A stretch of 13,380 bases of DNA from Brevundimonas sp. UBA4609 (GTDB lineage Bacteria > Pseudomonadota > Alphaproteobacteria > Caulobacterales > Caulobacteraceae): NCBI GenBank assembly GCA_002386585.1, contig DGIZ01000030.1:3559-16938 (forward strand), read 5' to 3'. Shown here piece by piece: positions 1-6,820 of this stretch. Under the pieces are notes generated by a model. The model was not told the DNA's origin. It was given only the letters and a program-made list of their open reading frames with translations, and did not search any database. A program made the position numbers and the translations under genes. The first letter of the stretch is position 1. The number at the start of each line of letters is the position of its first letter.

Positions 1-881
<881 letters not shown>

Positions 882-1148
882 AGTTGACTTATCTGACCTA
901 AGCATCGCGACCCTAAGATCGCTTGGCATTAGTTCTACGTATTCTTGACGAGATCCCACGTTCACCGATCCGAAGACCGGTTACATGGTATGTCTTTTCA
1001 AAAAGACCGCAGATGTCAGTGTCGACTGATAAACCCCGAAGGGTCATCGCTAGGACACCGCCGCCTGCGTTTCTCTTTCCAGATCAACGATTTCAAAGAC
1101 CGGAGGCCGGAGCCTCGTCAGACCGTTTAACGCCAGGTCCGCGGCGGA
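882..1148 (-). promoter_or_regulatory. rRNA operon leader with boxA-like element and hairpins
   Basis: This stretch lies between the proximal rRNA promoter and the mature 16S 5' end and has no believable gene. Read leftwards it holds a boxA-like antitermination element, GGTCTTTGAAA (1091-1101), followed by GGAAAGAGAAACG, a phrase I associate with alphaproteobacterial rRNA leaders. It also holds three compact hairpins: ACCC-TTCG-GGGT (1033-1044), CCGGTC-TTCG-GATCGG (965-980, one G-U pair) and GCGATC-TTAG-GGTCGC (907-922). The inverted repeat GTCTTTT/AAAAGAC lies at 992-1007. By analogy with other rrn leaders, these would support antitermination, leader folding and RNase III processing. The 3' partner of the processing stem is outside the window. 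Confidence 0.6.
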
Positions 1149-1161
1149 GGCGGCTATCTAG
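1142..1161. repeat. 20-bp direct repeat, copy at promoter P2
   Basis: The plus strand reads CGGCGGAGGCGGCTATCTAG, identical to the copy at 1233-1252. On the minus strand it covers the -10 box, discriminator and predicted start of P2. It is a functional promoter repeat rather than a mobile-element scar. Confidence 0.95.
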
Positions 1162-1183
1162 CTGCCCCAGTTTTCCGTGTCAA
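1155..1183 (-). promoter_or_regulatory. rRNA promoter P2 (proximal)
   Basis: On the minus strand there is a perfect -35 TTGACA (1178-1183), a 17-bp spacer and a -10 TAGATA (1155-1160). The GC-rich GCCGCC follows as discriminator, with transcription expected to begin near 1148. The region just upstream is A/T-rich, as expected for an UP element. GCTAGATA also fits the Caulobacter housekeeping -10 pattern GCTANAWC at 7 of 8 positions, as I recall it. The promoter faces the 16S gene. Confidence 0.85.
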
Positions 1184-1185
1184 GC

Positions 1186-1203
1186 AGTTCTTTTTAAAGA
1201 ACT
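1186..1203. repeat. 18-bp perfect inverted repeat upstream of P2
   Basis: AGTTCTTT-TT-AAAGAACT is a perfect palindrome beginning 3 bp upstream of the P2 -35 box. On the minus strand its GTTCTTTAAAA also resembles a boxA. In the P1 transcript it could fold or act as an antitermination element; on DNA it could be an UP element or a protein site. The palindrome is seen directly; each role is inferred. Confidence 0.6.
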
Positions 1204-1232
1204 TTCTTTTCACGCAACCGCCCCGGAAGGAA

Positions 1233-1252
1233 CGGCGGAGGCGGCTATCTAG
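1233..1252. repeat. 20-bp direct repeat, copy at promoter P1
   Basis: Identical over 20 bp to 1142-1161 and offset by 91 bp. It covers the -10 box, discriminator and predicted start of P1. Two such units could arise by local duplication or be kept identical by selection or gene conversion. Confidence 0.95.
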
Positions 1253-1274
1253 TGAGAGCCGATCTCCTTGTCAA
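1246..1274 (-). promoter_or_regulatory. rRNA promoter P1 (distal)
   Basis: On the minus strand there is a -35 TTGACA (1269-1274), a 17-bp spacer and a -10 TAGATA (1246-1251), again followed by GCCGCC. Transcription would begin near 1239. Its core is identical to P2 over 20 bp and lies exactly 91 bp upstream of it. The stretch GGAAAAAGCAGAAAGG upstream of the -35 could act as an UP element. Tandem promoters are usual for rRNA operons. Confidence 0.85.
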
Positions 1275-1761
1275 CCAGGCCTTTCAGCCTTTCTGCTTTT
1301 TCCGAAACCGAAGCTCCGAAGGCCGCAGCAAACCGCCGGGAAAACCGAGAGGCTATCCCTCAACTCAATCCAGCGATTCGATTGAAGCGCGGAACCTAAC
1401 CGATCCAACCATCCGAAGCAAGGCGCTTTTGCAAACCCTCGCCCCAGACAAAACCCCGAAAATCCAGTCTCCGAAGCCCGTCGGGCCAGCCCGTCTCCGA
1501 GCGAGGCGGCGATATACGTCCCGATTTTCCGCAGAGCAAGCGTCTTTTCACAAAAAGTCCAAGAATCTCAACGAACCCGAGTCGCTCGCACCCCAATCCG
1601 CAGCGCCCCTCGCGTATGCGCGCGTTTTTGTTTGTTCGAGACCAACACCTGAAGGAGTGGAATTTTCACCCCTCCTCGCCGAGTTGGGGGCGAATTTTAT
1701 CGCTCAATCGCCCACAAACTTCATTCCGGCGGTGCTTTCTTCCACATTTCTCTTCCGGGCG
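1275..1761. other. Intergenic stretch with no supported gene
   Basis: Open frames cross this region on both strands, but none has a convincing ribosome-binding site, recognisable domain or the GC-biased third-position codon use of the operon. The only regulatory candidate is the weak minus-strand promoter at 1511-1539. A short direct repeat, GTCTCCGA, occurs at 1467-1474 and 1493-1500, with GCCCGTCGGGC between them. I see no tRNA or insertion sequence. Confidence 0.6.
1511..1539 (-). promoter_or_regulatory. Possible third, weaker upstream rRNA promoter
   Basis: On the minus strand TTGCTC (1534-1539) and TATATC (1511-1516) are separated by 17 bp and followed by GCCGCC, the same discriminator as in P1 and P2. 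The -35 matches TTGACA at only three positions. The shared spacing and GCCGCC tail are the main reasons to list it. Confidence 0.4.
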
Positions 1762-1762
1762 G

Positions 1763-1791
1763 TTGCGCCGCAACATTCGGCGAGGCATAAG
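1763..1791 (+). promoter_or_regulatory. Candidate promoter of the ilv-leu operon
   Basis: TTGCGC (1763-1768) and CATAAG (1786-1791) are spaced by 17 bp, giving a start near 1798, just before the leader peptide's Shine-Dalgarno-like GAAAGG. The -35 overlaps the 13-bp palindrome GTTGCG-C-CGCAAC (1762-1774), which could be a regulator site. The boxes match consensus only moderately; the position directly ahead of the leader is the best support. Confidence 0.4.
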
Positions 1792-1815
1792 AGCGCCAGT
1801 TCGAAAGGTCTCTCC

Positions 1816-1956
1816 TTGTCCCACCGCGCCGCCATCGCTGCGATCCTGAGCCCCGCGCAAGCGGCGGCCGATCTGCGCGTGCTGTCGCTGGGCGTACTCC
1901 TTCTCTCGGTAATTCTCATTCCGCTTAGCCAAGCGGTGTGGATGCCTGCGACCTGA
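1816..1956 (+). CDS. ilvL: ilv operon leader peptide (IlvL-like)
   Basis: A 46-residue peptide is predicted from a TTG start with GAAAGG seven bases upstream. The C-terminal part, LRVLSLGVLLLSVILIPL (codons 1873-1926), is almost all Leu, Val and Ile. It lines up with the E. coli ilvGMEDA leader LRVISLVVISVVVIIIP, as I remember it. It ends 27 bases before the terminator that precedes ilvD. The peptide itself probably has no function after translation. Ribosome stalling at its Val/Ile/Leu codons would report shortage of charged tRNAs. The run uses GTA, ATT, CTT and CTC, codons that are scarce in the following genes, which should sharpen the sensor. The start is uncertain; GTG at 1879 is another in-frame choice but lacks a ribosome-binding site. 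The frame is open much further upstream, but that extension looks non-coding. Confidence 0.7.
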   Translation: MSHRAAIAAILSPAQAAADLRVLSLGVLLLSVILIPLSQAVWMPAT

Positions 1957-1991
1957 CCTGAACCCAGCCAGTTTCGCCCATTCACCCCGCT
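1921..1991 (+). promoter_or_regulatory. Attenuator: pause hairpin and antiterminator
   Basis: Segment 1:2 is the perfect hairpin CCGCTT-AGCC-AAGCGG (1921-1936), whose first arm encodes the Pro-Leu that follows the control codons. Segment 2, AGCGGTGTG (1932-1940), can instead pair with segment 3, CACCCCGCT (1983-1991), with one mismatch in nine. Segment 3 is also the left arm of the terminator. A ribosome stalled at codons 1909-1920 would cover segment 1, free segment 2 and so prevent termination. This is the classical amino-acid attenuation layout; pairings were found by eye, not folded. Confidence 0.7.
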
Positions 1992-2014
1992 CCGGCTCCG
2001 GACGCGGGGTTTTT
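1984..2014 (+). terminator. Intrinsic terminator of the ilv attenuator
   Basis: ACCCCGC-TCCG, loop GCTC, CGGA, one bulged C, then GCGGGGT forms an 11-bp GC-rich stem followed at once by a T tract (2010-2014). It lies between the leader peptide and ilvD and so can stop transcription before the structural genes when charged branched-chain tRNAs are plentiful. Confidence 0.85.
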
Positions 2015-2060
2015 CTTGTGCCCAGCCCAATATCGACAGGCAAGAAATTCCAAAATCACT

Positions 2061-3803
2061 ATGACGACGCCTTTTGACAGCACAAAACAACCCAACAGCC
2101 GCTCTGCGGCCGTCACCCAGGGCCCGAACCGGGCTGCGGCGCGGTCCTATCTGCGCGCGGCGGGGATGCAGGACGCCGATTTCGACAAGCCGATGATCGG
2201 CATCGTCAACACCTGGTCGACCGTCACGCCGTGCAACATGCACCTAGACCGTCTGGCCAAGGACGTGCGGGCCGGGATCGTCGCCGCAGGCGGCTATCCG
2301 GTCGATTTCAACACCATCGTCGTCACCGACGGCATCTCCATGGGCACGGCGGGGATGAAGGCTTCGCTGATCAGCCGCGAGGTCGTCGCCGATTCCATCG
2401 AGTTGGCCATCGAGGGGCATCAGCTGGACGGCGTCGTCTGCATCGTCGGCTGCGACAAGACGATTCCCGCCGCGGCCATGGCCCTGGCCCGCATGGATAT
2501 CCCCGGCCTGGTCTATTACGGCGGCACCATCCTGCCCGGCGTCATCGGCACGAAGGAAGTCTCGGTCCAGGAAGTGTTCGAGGCCATCGGCGCCCACGCC
2601 GCCGGTTCGCTGGACGATGCGGGCCTGAAGGCGGTCGAAAGCGCGGTCTGCCCCGGCGCCGGCGCCTGTGGCGGTCAGTTCACGGCCAACACCATGGCCA
2701 TGGCCCTGTCGATGATGGGGATCAGCCCCATGGGCGCCAATGACGTGCCCGCCGTCGACCCGGCCAAGGGCGCGGAAGGCGAGCGCTGCGGCCGCCTGAT
2801 CGTCGAGCGTGTCTTCGCCGGAGACACCGCCCGCAAATACATCACCAAGGCCAGCCTGAAGAACGCCGCCATCGCCGTCTCGGCCTCGGGCGGATCGACC
2901 AACGCCGTCATGCACCTGACCGCCATCGCGGCCGAGGCGGGCGTCGACTTCGGCGTCGAGGACTGCCACCAGGCCTGCGTCGAGGCGACGGTCATCTGCG
3001 ATCTGAAGCCCGGCGGCCGCTTCCTGGCCTCGCACCTGTATGCGGCGGGCGGCACCCGTCTGGTCGCCCAGCGTCTGGCCGAGGCGGGCAAGATCGCCAA
3101 CGTCCCCACCGTCTCGGGCCGCAGCCTGTTCGCCGAAGCGGGCGACGCCGAGGAGCAGCCCGGCCAGCAGGTCGTGACCAGCTTCGAGGCCCCGGTCATG
3201 GCGCGCGGCTCCTACGCCGTCATCTATGGCGATGTCGCGCCGGAAGGCGCCGTCATCAAGCTGACCGGCCACAAGGTCGATCGCTTTGAAGGCCCCGCCG
3301 CCGTCTTCGACTGCGAGGAAGACGCCTTCCACGCAGTGCAGGACGGCTCGGTCGGCGAAGGCGACGTCATCATCATCCGCTACGAAGGCCCCAAGGGCGG
3401 TCCCGGCATGCGCGAGATGCTGCAGGTCACCGCCGCCCTGAAGGGCCGCAAGGTGGAGAACGTCGCCCTGCTGACCGACGGCCGCTTCTCGGGCGCCTCC
3501 TATGGCTTCGTCGCGGGCCACGTCTCGCCCGAGGCGGCGGCGGGCGGCCCCATTGCTCTCATTCGCGATGGCGATCCGATCGTCATCGACGTCACCAACC
3601 GAAGGATCGATGTGCTCGTCGATCTGGAGGCGCGCCGGGCGGATTTCGCCCCCAACCGTATCCGCCCGGCGCAAGGCGTTTTCGCAAAATACCGCGCCGC
3701 CGTCGCCTCCGCCTCGCAAGGGGCCGTGACCATTCCCAATCCGCCGCCGGCCCAGGTCCCCGCCGATCTGGCGGCCCGCTCCACCGAAACCGCCGCTTCC
3801 TAA
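2061..3803 (+). CDS. ilvD: Dihydroxy-acid dehydratase
   Basis: A 580-residue enzyme that dehydrates 2,3-dihydroxy-isovalerate and 2,3-dihydroxy-3-methylvalerate to the 2-keto acids, the third common step of Val/Ile synthesis, in the cytoplasm. The family's three cluster-binding cysteine motifs are visible: TPCNMH (Cys58), GCDKTIP (Cys131) and GACGGQF (Cys203). GGPGMREML occurs in the C-terminal half. A Cys in the first motif, where E. coli IlvD has no Cys, points to the [2Fe-2S] type known from plants and Mycobacterium rather than the oxygen-labile E. coli type. The ATG is chosen because upstream in-frame starts fall in or beside the terminator; its ribosome-binding site is weak. It is the first structural gene after the attenuator. 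Its stop TAA is fused with ilvC's Shine-Dalgarno sequence. Confidence 0.97.
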   Translation: MTTPFDSTKQPNSRSAAVTQGPNRAAARSYLRAAGMQDADFDKPMIGIVNTWSTVTPCNMHLDRLAKDVRAGIVAAGGYPVDFNTIVVTDGISMGTAGMKASLISREVVADSIELAIEGHQLDGVVCIVGCDKTIPAAAMALARMDIPGLVYYGGTILPGVIGTKEVSVQEVFEAIGAHAAGSLDDAGLKAVESAVCPGAGACGGQFTANTMAMALSMMGISPMGANDVPAVDPAKGAEGERCGRLIVERVFAGDTARKYITKASLKNAAIAVSASGGSTNAVMHLTAIAAEAGVDFGVEDCHQACVEATVICDLKPGGRFLASHLYAAGGTRLVAQRLAEAGKIANVPTVSGRSLFAEAGDAEEQPGQQVVTSFEAPVMARGSYAVIYGDVAPEGAVIKLTGHKVDRFEGPAAVFDCEEDAFHAVQDGSVGEGDVIIIRYEGPKGGPGMREMLQVTAALKGRKVENVALLTDGRFSGASYGFVAGHVSPEAAAGGPIALIRDGDPIVIDVTNRRIDVLVDLEARRADFAPNRIRPAQGVFAKYRAAVASASQGAVTIPNPPPAQVPADLAARSTETAAS

Positions 3804-3814
3804 GGACGTCCTCC

Positions 3815-4828
3815 ATGGCCATCACCATCTACACTAACGAAGACATCAAGCCGGGCGCCATCGCCGGCCAGCGCATCGCCGTCATCGGCTATGGCTCGCA
3901 GGGCCGCGCCCACGCCCAGAACCTGAAGGATTCCGGCCACGACGTGGTCGTCGGCGTCCGTCACGGCGGCACGGGCTGGAAGCATGCGACCGAAGACGGC
4001 CTGGCCACGGCCGAACCGGCCGAAGCCGTTCGCGGCGCCGACATCATCGCCATCCTGACCCCCGACATGGTCCAGAACGAGGTCTATCGCGACGTCATCG
4101 AGCCGAACGCCAAGCCGGGCGCCGCCCTGCTGTTCGCCCACGGCTTCTCGATCATCTACGACCGCATCACCCCGCGCGACGACATGGACGTCATCCTGGT
4201 GGCGCCCAAGGGTCCGGGCGATCTGGTCCGCCGCGAGTTCGCGCGCGGTCGGGGCGTCCCCTCCCTGTTCGCCATCGAGAAGGACGCGACCGGCAAGGCC
4301 CGCGACCGCGCCATGGGCTACGCCAAGGGCATCGGCGGCGCGACCGGCGGCCTGCTGGAGACGTCGTTCCGCGAAGAGACCGAGACCGATCTGTTCGGCG
4401 AACAGGCCGTCCTGTGCGGCGGCGCCAAGGAACTGGTCATCCAGGGCTTCAACACCCTGGTCGAGGCCGGCTATCAGCCCGAGATCGCCTATTTCGAGTG
4501 CCTGCACGAGCTGAAGCTGATCGTGGACCTGTTCTACGAAGGCGGCATCTCCAAGATGCACCACTTCATCTCGGAAACGGCCAAATGGGGCGCCGTCGCC
4601 TCGGGCCCGCGCGTCATCACCGACGAGACCCGCGCCCGCATGAAGACCGTGCTGGACGAAATTCAGAGCGGCCAGTTCGCACGCGAATGGATCGCCGAGA
4701 ACGAGGCGGGCAAGCCGAAATACGAGGCCCTGCTGACCGAGGACCGCTCCAGCCAGATCGAACAGGTCGGCGCTCGTCTGCGCGACCGCATGGCCTGGCT
4801 GCAGACGGCCAAACAGGCCGCCGCCTGA
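3815..4828 (+). CDS. ilvC: Ketol-acid reductoisomerase (class I)
   Basis: A 337-residue cytoplasmic enzyme that isomerises and reduces 2-acetolactate and 2-aceto-2-hydroxybutyrate with NADPH and Mg2+. The length fits the short class I family. The Rossmann motif GYGSQG is at residues 25-30, the catalytic-region AHG at 108-110 and PKGPG at 131-135. The Mg-binding helices have ETDLFGEQ (Asp192, Glu196) and YFECLHE (Glu228, Glu232), and Ser253 lies in the substrate site. AAGGA eight bases before the ATG is a clear ribosome-binding site, overlapping the ilvD stop. Phrases such as LTPDMVQ and [13 protein letters not shown] remind me of the Xanthomonas protein, whose gene also heads an ilvC-ilvG-ilvM-leuA cluster; that likeness is from memory. 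Confidence 0.97.
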   Translation: MAITIYTNEDIKPGAIAGQRIAVIGYGSQGRAHAQNLKDSGHDVVVGVRHGGTGWKHATEDGLATAEPAEAVRGADIIAILTPDMVQNEVYRDVIEPNAKPGAALLFAHGFSIIYDRITPRDDMDVILVAPKGPGDLVRREFARGRGVPSLFAIEKDATGKARDRAMGYAKGIGGATGGLLETSFREETETDLFGEQAVLCGGAKELVIQGFNTLVEAGYQPEIAYFECLHELKLIVDLFYEGGISKMHHFISETAKWGAVASGPRVITDETRARMKTVLDEIQSGQFAREWIAENEAGKPKYEALLTEDRSSQIEQVGARLRDRMAWLQTAKQAAA

Positions 4829-4859
4829 CCCTCTGCATATATAAAGAGAGACTGACCCG

Positions 4860-6566
4860 ATGAGCGCCGCCGCGCCCGCCTTGAAAACCGCTTCCGCCCC
4901 GGCCGTCATGACCGGTGCGCGCCTGCTCGTCTCCAGCCTGGAGCGGATGGGCGTAGAGGTCGTGTTCGGCTACCCCGGCGGCGCCATCATGCCGATCTAC
5001 GACGCCCTGACCGGCTCGTCGCTGAAGCACATCCTGGTGCGTCACGAACAGGCCGCCGCTTTCGCCGCCGACGCCTATGCCCGGCTGAGCGGCAAGGTCG
5101 GGGTCTGCATGGCGACCTCCGGCCCCGGCGCCACCAATCTGATCACCGGCATCGCCAACGCCATGATGGATTCGGCGCCGATGGTCTGCATCACCGGCAA
5201 TGTCCCTCAAGGGGTCATGGGCACCGACGCCTTTCAGGAGATCGACATCCTGGGCGTCACCCTGCCGATCGTGAAGCATTCCATCCTGGTCCGTGACGCA
5301 ACCGAGATCCCGGCCGCGATCGAACAGGCCTTCCACATCGCCGCCTCGGGTCGTCCCGGCCCGGTGCTGGTCGACCTGCCCAAGGACGTCCAGTTCGCCG
5401 AAACGGTCGCCCCCTTCGGCTTCAACATTCCCAATGAGACGACCGAGGCCGACCCCGACGCCATCGCCGAGGCCGAGCGCTTCATCCGCGCCGCCCAGCG
5501 CCCGCTGATCTACATCGGCGGCGGGGTGAAGATCGGCCGCGCGACCGAAGCCCTGCGCGCCTTCGCCGAGACCACCGGCATCCCCGTCGTCGCCACCCTG
5601 AACGCCCTGGGCACAGTGCCGACCGACGCCCCCGGCTTCCTGGGGATGCTGGGGATGCACGGCGCGCGCGCGGCCAATGAGGCGGTGCAGGCGTCCGACC
5701 TGCTGATCGTCATGGGCGCCCGCTTCGACGACCGCGCCACCGGCAAGCTGGCCGAGTTCGCGCCCCACGCCCGCGTCGTCCACTTCGACGTCGACGCCTC
5801 CGAGATCGGCAAGCTGCGCGAGACCCACGTCGCCGTCGGCGGCGAGATCCGCCCGGCCATCGAGGCCCTGACGGCGCGCATGGCGACGGCCCCTCTGGCC
5901 ATCGATCCGTGGGTCATCCGCTGCGCCTCGGCGGCCGAGCGCCACGCCGCCCGCTATGACGCGCCGGGCGAAGGCGTCTACGCGCCCGCCCTGCTGAAGC
6001 AGTTGTCCGAAATGGCGGGCGACCGCTTCGTCGCCGCCTGCGACGTGGGCCAGCATCAGATGTGGGCCGCCCAGCACTGCCGCTTCGCCCGGCCCGAAGC
6101 CCACATCACCTCGGGCGGTCTGGGGGCCATGGGCTTCGGCCTGCCCGCCGGTCTGGGCGCCCAGATGGCGGACCCCGAGGCGGTCGTCGTCACCATCGCC
6201 GGCGATGGCGGCTTCATGATGAACGTCCAGGAGCTGGCCACCCTGCGCCGCTATGGCGTGCCGCTGAAGATCGTCCTGCTGGACAACTCTTCGCTGGGTC
6301 TGGTCCGCCAGTGGCAGGAGCTGTTCTTCGAAGAGAACTATTCCGAGATCGACCTGTCCGACAATCCGGACTTCGTGAAGGTGGCCGAGGCCTTCGGCGT
6401 CGAGGCCTTCCGCATCGATCGCCGCGACCAGGTCGAGGCCGGTCTGGCCCGCCTGCTGGCCGCCGAAGGCGCCTGTCTGGCCCACGTCGTCATCGATCCC
6501 AAGGAAAACGTCTGGCCGCTGGTGCCGCCGGGCAAGAGCAACGCTGAAATGATGGAAGGCGCATGA
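4860..6566 (+). CDS. ilvG: Acetolactate synthase large subunit, IlvG (isozyme II) type
   Basis: A 568-residue ThDP- and FAD-dependent catalytic subunit. It joins two pyruvates to 2-acetolactate, or pyruvate with 2-ketobutyrate to acetohydroxybutyrate. The N-terminal Pyr domain has FGYPGGAIMPIYDAL and the ThDP-activating Glu63 in RHEQAAAFAADAYAR. The middle domain has LGMLGMHG and ARFDDR. The C-terminal PP domain has GDGGFMMN (448-455) and Asn476, the ThDP-Mg motif. QWQELFF and the ending ENVWPLVPPGKSN match E. coli IlvG (WPLVPPGASN, from memory) better than IlvB or IlvI. There is an AT-rich 31-bp gap after ilvC with a GAGAG ribosome-binding site. The stop overlaps the ilvM start (ATGA). Automated pipelines may label it ilvB. 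Confidence 0.96.
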   Translation: MSAAAPALKTASAPAVMTGARLLVSSLERMGVEVVFGYPGGAIMPIYDALTGSSLKHILVRHEQAAAFAADAYARLSGKVGVCMATSGPGATNLITGIANAMMDSAPMVCITGNVPQGVMGTDAFQEIDILGVTLPIVKHSILVRDATEIPAAIEQAFHIAASGRPGPVLVDLPKDVQFAETVAPFGFNIPNETTEADPDAIAEAERFIRAAQRPLIYIGGGVKIGRATEALRAFAETTGIPVVATLNALGTVPTDAPGFLGMLGMHGARAANEAVQASDLLIVMGARFDDRATGKLAEFAPHARVVHFDVDASEIGKLRETHVAVGGEIRPAIEALTARMATAPLAIDPWVIRCASAAERHAARYDAPGEGVYAPALLKQLSEMAGDRFVAACDVGQHQMWAAQHCRFARPEAHITSGGLGAMGFGLPAGLGAQMADPEAVVVTIAGDGGFMMNVQELATLRRYGVPLKIVLLDNSSLGLVRQWQELFFEENYSEIDLSDNPDFVKVAEAFGVEAFRIDRRDQVEAGLARLLAAEGACLAHVVIDPKENVWPLVPPGKSNAEMMEGA

Positions 6567-6820
6567 AGATGAGCGACACCATTCACATCCAGATCGACCG
6601 AGCCGACGGCTCGCTTCAGCGTCTCATCGGCCTGGTGGAGCGCCGCGGCTTCCACATCGACGGCATCAACATGGCGGATGAAGGCGCGATGCGCCGCATC
6701 GCCCTGACCGTTCGCGGGCGCGACGCCGCCCGCTCCATCGACACCCTGGGCCGCCAGATCGACCGCCTGATCGGCGTCGCGCGCATCCAGGCCCAAACCT
6801 TCCAGTCCGAGGCCGCGTAA
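6563..6820 (+). CDS. ilvM: Acetolactate synthase small subunit, IlvM-like, single ACT domain
   Basis: An 85-residue regulatory subunit that would bind and activate the IlvG-type catalytic subunit. It is one ACT-like unit: DTIHIQIDRADGSLQRLIGLVERRG forms the first strand and helix, FHIDGINMA the second strand, and RRIALTVRG the third. It is about the size of E. coli IlvM (87 aa), and RGFHIDGINMA resembles its RGFHVCSMNMA. Ordinary alphaproteobacterial IlvN/IlvH proteins are about twice this size with a second C-terminal domain. E. coli IlvM gives a valine-resistant enzyme, so weak feedback here is plausible but unproved. Its start overlaps the ilvG stop by 4 bases and its stop overlaps the leuA start by one (TAATG), indicating translational coupling. 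Confidence 0.88.
   Translation: MKMSDTIHIQIDRADGSLQRLIGLVERRGFHIDGINMADEGAMRRIALTVRGRDAARSIDTLGRQIDRLIGVARIQAQTFQSEAA

Noticed and set aside
1347..1385. GGGATAGCC on the minus strand as a further rRNA promoter
   Set aside because: It shares GATAGCC with P1 and P2 but the hexamer 17 bp upstream does not resemble a -35 box.
1609..1628. CGCG-TATG-CGCG followed by CGTTTTT as a plus-strand terminator
   Set aside because: The stem is only four base pairs and there is no supported upstream gene to terminate.
1252..1815. Long plus-strand open frame upstream of the leader peptide, from GTG 1252
   Set aside because: Its first codon falls in the rRNA promoter P1, codon use is unlike the operon, no domain is visible, and only its last 46 codons look like a leader peptide.
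1616..1849. 77-aa plus-strand frame beginning at ATG 1616
   Set aside because: There is no clear ribosome-binding site or domain, composition looks random, and it overlaps the better supported leader peptide in another frame.
2016..2060. Upstream extension of ilvD to 2016
   Set aside because: The start would be directly after the terminator T tract, and the extra residues have no likeness to IlvD; ATG 2061 gives the normal N terminus.
2244..3719. Long minus-strand frames opposite ilvD and also opposite ilvG and leuB
   Set aside because: These are antisense shadows caused by strong GC bias at third codon positions; no domain or ribosome-binding site supports them.
4829..4859. AT-rich ilvC-ilvG gap (TATATAAAG) as an internal promoter
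   Set aside because: No suitable -35 lies 16-18 bp upstream; it may only keep the ilvG ribosome-binding site unfolded.
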